Shown piece after piece: positions 31,512 to 43,200 of a stretch of 64,000 bases of DNA. The notes under the pieces were generated by a model. The model was given only the letters and a program-made list of their open reading frames with translations, was not told the DNA's origin and searched no databases. The stretch lies in the NCBI GenBank assembly GCA_009746045.1, contig RPFO01000276.1, positions 228,501-292,500 of the forward strand, read 5' to 3'. Numbering within the stretch: the first letter of the stretch is position 1; each line of letters starts with the position of its first letter. The position numbers were made by a program, and so were the translations under genes. The stretch comes from Mesostigma viride (taxonomy: Eukaryota; Streptophyta; Mesostigmatophyceae; Mesostigmatales; Mesostigmataceae).

Positions 31512-32371
31512 GCAAGAGACGTCGGACGCCTCCTGGAAGGCCTAGCCCACGGAAATCATTCTGGCGTCACAGGAGGCGTAGCTCGTCAAGACGACGAGAC
31601 GTTGGCCTATTTGTTGCTCCGCAAAGCATATCTAGAAAGAACCTTGCCAGTCATTGCATGGTCTGTTTAATCTGATTGGCTGAGACCTGTAGGATTTCGT
31701 TGGAGCCCTCTGTGTCAGAGGAGACAATAGCATTGCCTGTTCGTCACCATAGCCATGAATTAGTTAGTTAATAATCATGTAGACTGCATCAAGTGAGTAC
31801 CAATAATCAAGGGACCTTAAACCCCTATGATATACACAATGAGAAGGAGGGAAGGGCGCCCTAGCTTCTCGATCTCACTGCCACAAGCGGGCAGGCCACA
31901 CAGCGCTCTCTCTGCATCATTCATGGTGCGAGCGCAATTACTGTGGGTGCAATACAACAAGTATACTTGACACAAATTATTTATCAAAAAAATTCCATCT
32001 GACGGCTGAGACAGTTAATTAATTAACAGGTAACAGCGTCACCGTGAGCATAAGTCCTCAGTACAGTCAAGTGGGATGAAATAGGATAGCCGGATGGATA
32101 TGGAGCTAACTATCTAATAAGACCTAGGTACAGGGTCAGTTGTGGGCACCATGGCCCGTTCGAATCACTGTACGTGAATGCCAAACGTGGTCACACGCGG
32201 AGCCCCCACTGGCTTGGGGGTGGTCTCCATTCACTACCGGCTATGCACCAATCCTTGCGAACCATCTGCCGTGCGCTAGATTACAGACATGCCAAGGGGC
32301 TGCCCTGGCGTGAGCCCATTGCGATGTGGGTGGCACATTAATTAATTAAGAAGTAGCATCACCCCTACTTC
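31512..32371. repeat. LINE non-coding end sequences around TTAATTAA tracts
   Basis: About 31760-31970 resembles 49490-49690 and 54380-54480 (CCAATA...AAGG, CCCTATATACAC, GAGAAGGAGGGAGGG, GCGCTCTCTC). About 32012-32170 is the inverse of the LINE 3' end at 57765-57911: TTAATTAATTAA, GTGAGCATAAGTCCTCAGT, CCTAGGTACAGGG, GGGCACC. No gene is seen. Confidence 0.6.
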
Positions 32372-32379
32372 TCTGTAAT

Positions 32380-32620
32380 CAGTGTTTTTTTTAGTGGCGA
32401 TACACCGCCAAATGTGGCGGTGTGGCACTTTTTTTGGCAAAATGTGGCGTTGCCACCCACTTTGACAGGGCTCCCAAGAAGCCACAATTTGGCCGTGCTG
32501 TTCTACTTCGTAGTTTCGTTTCGCCACAGGGTGGCCGTGCCTGAAGTTTACTCTAGTACAGGTTACGCCACAATTGGCGGTGTCAGCCGGTCTTCCGGTC
32601 GGCGTTCCGCCACAAGCCTC
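32380..32620. repeat. hAT left terminal and subterminal repeats
   Basis: After the CAGTG tip, GTGGCG, TGTGGC and GCCACA words recur more than eight times in about 230 bp in both orientations. The right end (36355-36499) carries the same words. Such subterminal arrays are known transposase-binding sites in hAT elements. Confidence 0.65.
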
Positions 32621-32949
32621 CCTAGTACTAGACTACTACTATGAGTACTACTATGACTGACTGACTGCATAGTGCATGTACAGTACGTAGAGCCCGGCCG
32701 GCGGCCAAGTGCCAAGTGGCAAGTGGCCCGCTGCCCGAGACCAGAGCACGGAGAGTGCACTGTGCAGACTGCAGCTTGTGTGCATTTCATTAACTGCATT
32801 TTCACGACAGCTGGCTCATATAACAGCTGGCGAGTGGCGGCCTGGCGCCTCAGTATTAAGTCACTCGCCAGCCATACTGCATTGACTAATGTGTTTCGAC
32901 TTTCGGCACTAGTAATCGTTGTTGTTAATTTACCAAGTAGGAAAAATCC

Positions 32950-35552
32950 ATGGCAGACGCTGGGCCGTTTAGGCCACCTGGGCCGCCGCAGGTAGTGAGG
33001 GGAGGAGAGAGAAGAAATAGTGTGTTTTATGGCACCGGGCTTGGCCGGAAGCCTTTGGCCCTCCCAGCCGGAATGCGATGCAAACCAATCTTTCCAGGTC
33101 CGAATGGAGCCTCCATTGTCGTTGGGAAAACCAAGGCGACGGTAGAGATCGCTCCCGAGGAGGCGAAAAGGCTTAGGTCGAAGGAGACGCGGGCTGCTGC
33201 TCGGCGGGTAGAGAGTGAGGGGGCGCCCGAACATCCCGAGGTGATAGGGGCAGACGCGAACTACATCAAGGTCAGCATTAAGGTCATGGACGGGGAAGTG
33301 GGGTCCGATGTGCCTTCGAATGGATGTGATGCGCCCCTCATTTCCTTGGTGCTGCTTTCCATTTTCGTAGCGCCACCTGCCAAGAGGGATTGGAAGGGCG
33401 CGGATGCCAATAGGAAGTGGAAACCCGAATGGGGGCTGCGTTTCCCATGGTTGCGCTATGACGAAGAGAAGGACGAAGCATACTGCGGCCCTTGCCGTGA
33501 TGCCAAGGTCACCATCGGGCTGGGTAGGGGGACCAAGGTTTTCAAGATCGACACTTTCAAGACACACGTTGTGGCTGACTCTCACGTGGCCGCCATTGCG
33601 AAGGAGAAGAGCGAGTGCCTGCGGGTGTATTCAGGGGAGGAGAGGAGCACGCAGAGCCGGCAGAGGCAGACGGTCATGGGCGAGTTTGCCCCCCCCCTGG
33701 TCAGCTGAGCAAGTCCGACCGACTTAAGCTCAAGCAGTTCAAGGCGATGGCGTACACCCTGGCGAAGGGTAAGCCTATGACTGATTATGAGTCGCTGCCA
33801 ACGCTCCTTTGCGAATACGAGGAGATGAGGGACGCGCTCCCCTCCCACCATTGGACTGACGGCTCAGGTTGGGAGATGGCGGAGGCGTTGGATGCCGTGT
33901 TGCTTGCTGACCTTAAGGCAAGGGTCGCCGCGGCTAGGTATGTCGCGGTCACCGTCGATGAGTCCAAGGCCAATGATAACGTAGAATTCATGTCGGTGGA
34001 GGTGGCTTTTGTGGAGGATGGAATAAAGCAGCAGGAGTTTGTCACGCTAAAAAAGGTGACTGCGGTGGACGCCCTCTCCCTGCACAACGAGCTGTGCATA
34101 GTAATGCGAGGCATGCTCGGAATCACGGACGATCAGCTCGTGGTGAAGCTGGTTGGCTTCGGGTCAGATGGGGCATCGGTGATGATGGGGCAGCGGAAGG
34201 GTGTCGGGAAGAAGCTCTTGATGAGCAATGCACCCTTCCTCGTGCCCATGCACTGCGCGCCGCACAAGCTCAGCCTGATAGCGAACGAGCTCAAGGGGAA
34301 CTCCTTGTTTGCGCGGGTGGAGTCAATCCTCAAGTCAGCACACAACTGGGTGGCGCACTCAGCCATGAAGTCAGAGCAACTGAAGATGTGGCAGGGGATG
34401 CTGGGCACGGGTGGCCGGAAGCTGCAGCGCGTGTCCGACACACGCTGGCTTAGCGTGCAGGGGTGCCTCAACACGTTCCGCATTGAGTATCCTGCGATCG
34501 CCATGTGCTTGGCCACCTACCAACACAAGGAAGTGGAGCAAATGGCAGCAGCACAGGACTTGCTAGCCAACATGCTGGACATTGACACCCAGCTCGGGGT
34601 GGTCGTGTTCGCGCGCATGCTGGATGCCATGAATTTCTTGGTCAAGCAGTGCCAGCAGCAGGACCTGCAGCTCGACACCCTTGCCCATGCGATCGAGGAC
34701 TGCAAGACAACAATCCGTGATGAGTATGTGGAAGGGCCCAAGGTGTTCACTGGGACCCTCTGGAAGGGGTTTATAGACTTGGATGCCGACACGTCACCCT
34801 TTCTCACCGACCGCGGCGAGGTTTTCCGCAACTGCCAGGAAATGGAACACCCGGTAACATGTCAAACGGTGCACGAGGCCTCGGGTTCTCGGGCTCGCTA
34901 CGTTTCAGTGGCAAGTGTCACGGAGGAGGAGTTCAGACTCCGCGTAATTGCTGCGCAGGAGCAGGCTACCGCTGCGGCCAAGGTGGTGCTGGACGACTTC
35001 GATATCCGATTCCCACCAAACGGTCTGCTCTCCGCGATGTCCATTTTGCAGCCAGGCTGGTGGACTGAGAAGGAGCGCGACGTGGCCGAGGTGCAGAAAC
35101 AAGTTCAGGTGCTCAAGCGCAAGTTTGCTGTGGGGGTCACCATGGTGAATGGGAAGAAGGTGGGCCCACTGATTTCCCCGTCCCTCCTGGATGACCAGCT
35201 CGACTCCTTTATGCTCATGATGAAGAGCAACAGCCAGGAGTACACGTCCGCAAGGGCGTTGTGGAAGGTTTTGTTGACCAACCCGCTCATGCACGAGTTT
35301 GTGGGGGCGTATCTGCAGCTGGCAGAGTTGATGCTGCTCCTCCCTCTTACCAGCGTGGAGAATGAGCGGAGGTTCAGCCACATGAATTTCATTAAGAGCG
35401 ATATTCGCAACCGCCTTCTCGAGCGCCATCTGAACGTGGCGGTCCGCATCTTTGCATGCAGCTCTTCATACGAAGACATGCCGATCCAGGCGGCATATGC
35501 AGTGTGGTCTGCGGAGAAGGGCCGCCGCGCAACCGGCAGTGTTCTTACTTAA
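32950..35552 (+). CDS. hAT transposase (zf-TTF / DUF4371 type), one frame change at a C-run
   Basis: Two overlapping frames (32950-33708 and 33615-35552) form one protein of about 867 aa if one base is gained at the nine-C run 33689-33697. The first has a zinc finger with C-G-P-C and later F-K-T-H and D-S-H. The second has the hAT catalytic landmarks: V-T-V-D-E-S, G-F-G-S-D-G-A-S-V-M-M-G, M-H-C-A-P-H-K-L-S-L, S-D-T-R-W-L-S, and a C-terminal dimerisation region with S-V-E-N-E-R-R-F-S-H-M. It cuts and pastes the element. The break is either a real inactivating deletion or a homopolymer sequencing error. Confidence 0.9.
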
Positions 35553-36499
35553 ATACATAATTGCTTATATGATTCCTTGCTGCTAGCTACTAAGTTTTCT
35601 TATTTTCTGTGCTTTCCGCGGAATCTCAAATTTTGGGCAGCTAGCGTTTTCAAGTTTGTTGCCCGGCCTTCTGACGACAACGTAATTGCTTACATTGTCC
35701 CCGCCATCGGCATGTAGTCAAGTGTGCAAGCTAGTCATGGCTTCGCTTTTAGAGGGGCGTAATTATTAATGAACTTTAAATAAAATGATGAGGCCACCAA
35801 TGAGCAATTGCGAATGAGCCATAATCCTTATTATTCGTTCATGACGGAATCACGGAAACTAGGAAGCCAAACATTACTAAGTCGGTCGTGAGAAGTAATA
35901 CTGCGCCAATACAACAAATTAAGTAAGTTCAAAGCACACAGTGCTTTTTTTTGAATTTATTCTCGCGTGACGTAGTGATTTCATAAATTTAGTACGGCCG
36001 CTTACTGAAGCTTATGAGCTGACTAACTTTCAGTTGACTTTTGACTGAGTAACCTCACTTCATAGTAGACTGAAACTAATTAGGTAACTATAATGCATCC
36101 TTAGTCTCATTATTTAACGCGTTAGTAAACACTACACCTTCATAGGTTTTTATACTTTTCATTTAAGTAGGAAGACACAAGTGCAATTGAAGTATGATGA
36201 GAATGGGGCTGCCCGCCAGCAGGCCGGGCAGCCGGCGGCCCGGCGCCCGGCGCCGATGCCTGAGACGGAGACGCTCGCCCGCCTTGTGTACAGCCAGTAC
36301 GGCGCCGCGCCGCGCTGACCCCACTGCCGGCAGGGTCATTTGCTGCACCAAAAAGCCAGCCCGCCACACGTGGCCGTGCCAAGCCCAATTTTAATTGGCT
36401 TAAAGCCACACATTGGCCGAGTAAACTGAAGTTTTCATAGTTCGAAACGCCACAAGTGGCCTAGCGCCACTAGTAGCGAAAACCTTAAAAAAAACACTG
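35553..36499. other. hAT 3' untranslated and right terminal region
   Basis: No frame of interest. AT-rich to about 36190, then a GC-rich block and the right subterminal GCCACA/GTGGC words ending in CACTG at 36499. Confidence 0.6.
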
Positions 36500-36507
36500 T
36501 CTGTAAT

Positions 36508-36877
36508 ATGGATAATTAATTAAGAAGTGCACCTGCACCACTATGTGTTCCAGCAGCTAAGGTGCGGACATAGGGTGGAAGATCATCATGGCTAAACAAT
36601 GGCGAGGGCATGGCATCTCAGCAGAGAGCAACTCTCTGCATGGGCAAAGCATGACCGACTAACTAATGCTATGCGTCATCTGGTGTGGAGCCCCTCATAG
36701 GCACACAGGTACATGGCTAAATAATGCTCAGTCATCAGCTGGTATGGGGCCCATCATATGCATACATGTACAAGGCCACGTTGGCTAAGCCTTACACTGC
36801 TACTGCTATAGTCCCCTAGGCTGGGGATGCTGAGGGTGCTGTGGCAGCGGAGGTCGCTTGCCAGGGCTTGTGGCCGA
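36508..36877. repeat. Dispersed repeat shared with 54719-55020
   Basis: It starts TAATTAATTAAG and continues with GTGCACCTGCACCA, GGGTGGAAGAT, GGCATCTCAGCAGAGAG and CTGCATGGGCAAAGCATG, as at 54.8-55.0 kb before the LINE. A weaker relative lies near 11870. It is adjacent to the 3' end of gene A and may include its 3' UTR. Confidence 0.6.
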
Positions 36878-37250
36878 TTAGTCCGTTAATGGCAAGGATT
36901 TTAGCGGAAAGCAGCTGCAAGTGGCTTTGCGCAACACACGAAGCGCAGCATCCGGTCTTTCCGCGTTCTCTGGCCATGTCTTGTGTGTCAGCAAAAGATT
37001 GTCCACATACGCGAAATCCCCTTTCTCCCAGGACATATTGAAGGAATGCGCCAACAGGGCCGAGTCGAGCTCGTTCTGAAAGCTTTTGCTTTCCGCGGCG
37101 TCAAACATCCGTCCATCTGGCTTATCCATGTCAATGCCAAACGCCACAAAACTATGAACATTTACAACTGGCTCATTCGTAATGGGATGCTCAATAATGA
37201 GAGGGAAGACTGCCTTCAGCCGTTCAAACGTCGTTGAGCGCCACCAAATT
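36878..37250 (-). CDS. Gene A exon 7: C-terminal catalytic half
   Basis: 373 nt to the stop, GGCAG acceptor, phase 2. It contains E-H-P-I-T-N-E-P-V, D-M-D-K-P, W-E-K-G-D-F-A-Y-V-D-N, the distal His in T-H-K-T-W-P, and R-V-L-R-K. A second copy of the acceptor plus the first codons lies about 110 nt upstream in the transcript (37335-37365). Confidence 0.87.
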
Positions 37251-40200
37251 CTGCCATTACAAACAAGTAACAATGGCCAGCAGTTATAGACAAAGATTTG
37301 CATTATTGATATATGCAAGACCTGGTATGAGACTTGTTGACCGCCACCAGATCCTGCCAATCACAGGCACAACGAGCGGCAAGCACTTCCAGAGATAAGA
37401 AGGCACCTATGGTCAGACTGCCAGTGTACCATCCTCAACCAGGTTTACTTTGCTAAAAGATTCACTTGCAATACCTGTCCTACCACAGATGAGACATGCA
37501 GCTATGCATCCTAGGCAGGTAGCGATGAACAGATGGTCAAGAAGAGATATAACGAGACACATGGCCAAGGCTGCCTAGGTCCTGGGTACCCATCTATCAT
37601 GCTGAATCAAGGCCATGAACAGAGCTTGGTTGTTCGAGGATAGTTTATCTAGAGCATTGGGGAGCGAAAGGGCTAACTAATTAGTAAAAACTAAGTCATG
37701 CGACATGTCCAGCCAAATACCCATTCCCACGGTTCCCATAGAGTGGGCGATCAAGTAAACATATATAGTAGTTCTATTTAGGAACCCCCTTCCCATACTA
37801 GCAATGAGAAGGGGGACAACCAGATAATCAGTCATGCTGTTTGTTACTCTAACTGGAAAGGACAAGCCACTAGGTCTCGACACTCTACAGCCCTGACATC
37901 ATGCGAGTGACGAGTCCATGCTCCTCTACACACCTAATACACTATGATATATTCGAGTCTACTAGTCCACGCGTCAAGTCCACTGAACTAAGTCTCAATA
38001 CTCTTACAGCCCTGGCATCTTGCAAATCCATGCTCCTCGTAACAACTACAACAAGTCTCTTCCCGGACACACGAGCAACCAGTAAGTCTCATTGCAAGCG
38101 CATGTCCATCAAATCTTCTACACGTGAAGTCCCTTTTTCAACGGCTTCCCATACAAACCTCAAACACTCTCCAAACCACGAAGACTTTCTGCATCTTGAT
38201 CGACCAAGTTCATTACTGCATATATGGCTATCCTTTTATTCAGATAGAGTGAGCTTTTACTTTACAGGCTCTTCCTGGTACCGGAAAGATCCACTACTAG
38301 GTCTGATTAGCCGATGGGACTGGTTCAAAACTTATTTGACGATAGTTGGGCATCTCCTTCGGCAACGTCTTACTAATGCAGACAAGAACGATCACAAGCT
38401 CTTAATAACCTTAGAACCTGGCTCACCTCTCCCGATCCCCGAGATTGTTCACCTCTGACAGGCTCACACTTCCACGTAAATTCCTTTCTAGGTCAAAAAC
38501 TCGAAGTAACATTCACAAAAGGCTCACCTCGTCCAATACCTGAGCTCCTCCTTTGACAGGCTCAAACAAATACAGACAACAAGTGCTATCTTTTGATTAG
38601 CACCAAGGTGCTAATCAAAAGGCTCACCTCTTCCAATACCCGGGCATGTTCTCCTTCCACAGGCTCTAACAAATGCAGGCAAGAACAACTACTAGATCTC
38701 GATCGTTTACCATAGGACTGGCTCGCCTTCTCCAATTTTTGAGCTTCTCCATGGACAGGCTCGTACTAATACAGAGGTTTCGATAAGCATAGGACGGGCT
38801 AAACTCTTTCAATACTCGAGCTTCTCATTTGATAGGCTCTTACTAACAGAGACAAGAATGACTAGGTCTTAATTAGCACAGGATGGGCTCACCTTCTCCA
38901 ATACTCCAGCTTCTTCGTTGACAGGCTCTTCATCACCTCGCGCACGACACTCAGCGCGGTGGCCCCATGGGGTGGGCTCGCCGCCACCACGTCGAATATG
39001 CCGTGAGTGCATAACTGGATGCCACGCAAATAAAAGCATCCAGTATTGATAACCCCTGGTAAGGTATAACCCCAGGACAGCAGGTCAGTGGGCTTGACTA
39101 GAAACAGTTCAATCAAAGCCTTTTCAACACACAAGTTTGATAGCAGTGTAAAGATAAGAGCTTCATATCAAATAGAGTTTAACATTAATAAATAGTATGC
39201 AACGTGCCCTTTCCAGAGGGCGCATGTGTCACACGATGATGGGGAGAATTGGTACAGTCCTTGCACTTTGGACATGTACTGGTACAACAGATCCTGTGGC
39301 GCGGAGGACACAAGCCCAATCTGCGAACCACTTGTCAGCAAAACCACACCCGACGTTAGTGGGCATGACTAGCTGGCTCGCAGTCACTAGACGTGTTTAC
39401 AGTCATAGCTTACTCAACCTTGGGGGCGACCCCCCAGCAAGGCACGCTGAGGGCCAGCAGATACTAAGGCAGATAGTGACGATGGTCCAAGATAGTGACC
39501 ATGGTCCAAGGGAGCGATGCCTGACCTGGGATTGGGGGGGCCATCCTGGCATGGAAACTTGGGTCAAACCCTGGCGTGAAAGTTTGAGTTCAAGCCTACT
39601 CGAGAAATCCCTTGCCATCTTTCTTCTGTTTTTCTTTCCTAATGGTAGTCATTTTTCGCATTGCTGGCAGCACAATTGGCCTGCTGTTGGCCTAATGTTA
39701 CAAACTTCCTTGCGCCATGTCACGATGACGATATTATAACTCTCAGCATGCAGGGGGTGGCATATGAAATGCCCAGTGAATTCCACGCGCCAAAACCATG
39801 CATCCCTTGACGAATTGAGTGAACCCGCTCACACGGATCCATCCCCCCCCCAAAAAAATAACCAATTCCTGTCTACTTTCATGATTATTACCAGCCAAAG
39901 CAGCTGGCCATGCAACAATGCACGACAGTAAGCTAGCATATCCTTGCACAGTCTCCCGCCCCCGCCCCCGCCCCCCCCCCGCCCCGCCCCCGCCCCCGCC
40001 CCCGCCCCGCCCCCGCCCCCCCCCCCGCCCCCGCCCCCGCCCCCGCCCCCGCCCCCGCCCCCGCCCCCGCCCCCGCCCCCGCCCCCGCCCCCGCCCCATA
40101 TGTTCTACGTTTTGTACTCTAGTAATGCAGGCGGGAAATAAAAAGGAGCAAATATAAAGAAAAAGAAGCATACTCGTCTGTCCAATGGTAGAGCAGAAAC

Positions 40201-43200
40201 CCAGAAAGACCAGGAAGTGAGGACTCCTATACAGAGCGGAGTGACGCTAAAAGGGAGGCAGGGCGGTGGAGGGGGGGGGATGGAGAACATGACCATTTAA
40301 CTCAGATTCATGATCTTATAATTTTTCTTCACTAGTGTGACACACCTCCCCGCAGCCATCGACGTGCCAGCCTGGAGAGCCAGGGGATTGAGAATTACAA
40401 CAATGCGCCCACCGCCAACGCCGGCATGTCCGTCGATCGTACAAGCCCATGAGGAGACAGGCAACAAAGAGGTGGGTCAAAGGCAGGAAAATTGGGTCAG
40501 ATACAGATCAGCATGGGTCAAACAGACCAACGCGCAGTCAGTTCATATGCTGCCAGAGAATTCGGTATGTCTGGTCAGAAGTTGTCAAATGACAAGTAAA
40601 TGGGCCCAGCTTATAATTCAGCAGACTGGATGAAAATGATTGCTCAGATTCAGCAATGGGCGTGTCACGATTTCTATGGCCCCTTGCGGCAAGAACCACA
40701 GCGCACAATCATGAAACTGGCGTGAAAGCATCCTGTAGGTGCCATCCAGGTACAGTAATGTTGGCGAGGTGCTCTTGGTACGATGTGCGGTATAAAGACG
40801 TGATGCATCGTTGTTAGGCATGTGTGGGGTAGCTTCCCTAGCGAGATATGGTGTGGGACAAGCAAGGCACCTTCTGCAGACAAAGTGGCACCTTCTGAGG
40901 AAAGTGTGGGGTGGATGCGGGGCACCTTGTGCAGACAAGTGCGGGTTGGATGCGGGGCACCTTGTGCAGACAAGTGCGGGTTGGATGCGGGGTACCTTCT
41001 GCAGCCATTGAAGTGTGGGGTGGATGCGGGGCACCTTGTGCAGACAAGTGTGGGGTGGATGCGGGGCACCTTTTGCAGACAAGTGTGGGGTGGATGCGGG
41101 GCACCTTGTGCAGACAAGTGTGGGGTGGATGCGGGGCACCTTGTGCAGCCAAGTGTGGGGTGGATGCGGGGCACCTTGTGCAGACAAGTGTGGGGTGGAT
41201 GCGGGGCACCTTGTGCAGACAAGTGTGGGGTGGATGCGGGGCACCTACAGTAGATATTTATGGTTCATCGGGTACCTTCTATATTTTGAATAGGGTACCT
41301 TCTGTAGACACGGTATGCATTCCCAGCATCGGGTGGTTGGAGATAGTGTTGATGCGGGGTGCTGACGGCAGGGTGTCGCGCCCCTCGTATTGCCGGCCCA
41401 AGGCATAGCACATCTCCCCATCAAGGACACAACCAGTGCCCACCTGCGCCACAATAGCGGGGGTGGTATAAATAGGATTTCTGAATCTTCAATCAAATGC
41501 TGGTTTTCTTGGGAGCTCAAGTGTCATAATATGATTCATATGAATAGAAATGTGGAACCAACCAGTGGCCTCCTGCAGCCCCACGGACTGAAACTACTGC
41601 TTGCTACAGAATGAGCGGGAGGCAACTTGTTAGCGAACGATGTGTCCGTGCACTCCTGCACCGAAGGACCTAGCGCGATGAAAAGACATCACGGCGGGAC
41701 AAATGGGAAGATTGAGCTAGCATTATAGGGCAATGGCACCGGCTTGCCTGGTGCATCACAGATCTCAATCCACTGGCCAATGTCCATTAACAAAGATCTG
41801 CCTCCTGCATAGCCGAGCGAAAAGATAGATAGGATCTATCAAGAGACTCGCCGTCAGAAAAAAAAACAAGGAAGGATCGCAACTGTAGGAAGAAATGGAC
41901 GGACAGAAGTACATCAGAAAAGAAAACAGGATTGTATCAGAAAAGACAGGCACACCAGGAAGAATAGGGAAGATAGGGAAGATAGGGAAGATAGGGAAGA
42001 TAGGGAAGATAGGTAAGATAGGTAAGATAGGTAAGATAGGTAAGATAGGTAAGATAGGTAAGATAGAGAAGAATAGGGAAGAATAGGGAAGAATAGGGAA
42101 GAATAGGGAAGAATAGGGAAGAATAGGGACGAATAGGGAAGAATAGGGAAGGATAGGGAAGAATAGGGAAGAACAGGGACGCTAAGGAACAGTAAGGCCA
42201 CTGGCATAAAGAGGTTGAAATGGCAGGCATGGAACGCAGGCATAAAAAGGTTTGATAGCACTGGGTCATTGACGTTCAAGCCGTCAGCTACTGAGCGATA
42301 TCGATGTGTTATGGCATACATGTTTGTTTTTAGCTAAACCGTATAGGTCTCGATGAACGTTAGCCAGCCATAATTTGTAATGTCCACGGCTACACATATC
42401 CACCTCCATGCTTCCTGTGGGTGCTCAGGAGCCGCTGGCTGTCTGCTATCAAGGAGACAAGCTCGCTGTCTACTATGTTAGTTGTATGAAAGCATGACAG
42501 ATACGGCGCAACGTCCGATTACCTGGCCCTTGAAGTTGACCACCAGGTAGTCCTGTGTGAGATCCTTGATGGCACACTGCAGGCCTTCGTGCGCCAGCAC
42601 CCAGGGCTCCCTGACGTTGATGCCGTGCACCTGCGGGGAAATGGCGCTAGATGTTGCACACAATGCGCATGCATGTGCGTGAGTCGCATGAGCAAAGAAA
42701 GAGAAGTGGTGCAATGGATCAAACAAAATGACACAAACAGGAGGCGCGATTTACGATTTAGCATGATTTAGCATGATTTAGCATGATTTAGCACGATGCA
42801 GCGCGATGTAGCACGAAATATTAAACGAAATCTAGAAGAGCAAGTGCAACTTGCATGATTGTATCAATGGTACTGGTTGAAGAAGCGGTGGTGGCGGTGG
42901 GCTGAGTGGGTGGGTGGGTGGGTGGGTGGGTGGGTAAGGTGGGGGTTGGTGTGTGTGGGTGGGTGGGTGGGTGGGTGGGTGGGCATGGGGGGGGGGGAGG
43001 GGGGGGGCATGGGGGAGCGGCAGCAGTATGTGGCTCACTCCATGCATGGTCTGAACAAGGCTGAGGCTTGTACTGAGGATTCTGGACCCTTTGTAGCCCA
43101 TGCCATTCTTCACTTCTTTGTTCTCTACATTGCTGACGTAGGCAGTAACTACAGTCATCCGCGTCTTAATTTGGGTTTGCTTGAGTTGGGTTTGCTTAAG

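Larger units (their letters stand above)
32380..36499 (+). mobile_element. Complete hAT-superfamily DNA transposon
   Basis: 4120 bp with inverted tips CAGTGTTTTTTTTA, flanked by a perfect 8-bp target duplication TCTGTAAT (32372-32379 and 36500-36507). Tips starting CAGTG and 8-bp duplications are diagnostic of hAT elements. It encodes a transposase with a hAT dimerisation region. Subterminal zones hold many GTGGCG/CGCCAC words on both sides. It inserted among LINE debris. Preserved tips and coding frame indicate a young copy. Confidence 0.95.

Noticed and set aside
32563-33585. 340-aa minus-strand frame
   Set aside because: Antisense to the hAT transposase first exon and 5' region; no family features.
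39197-39739. 180-aa plus-strand frame
   Set aside because: Antisense within gene A intron 5, no recognised motif and no coding signal.
40618-41408. 208-, 182- and 165-aa frames with repeated G-W-M-R-G-T-like or H-P-P-H-T-like peptides
   Set aside because: Products of the 35-bp array in gene A intron 4.
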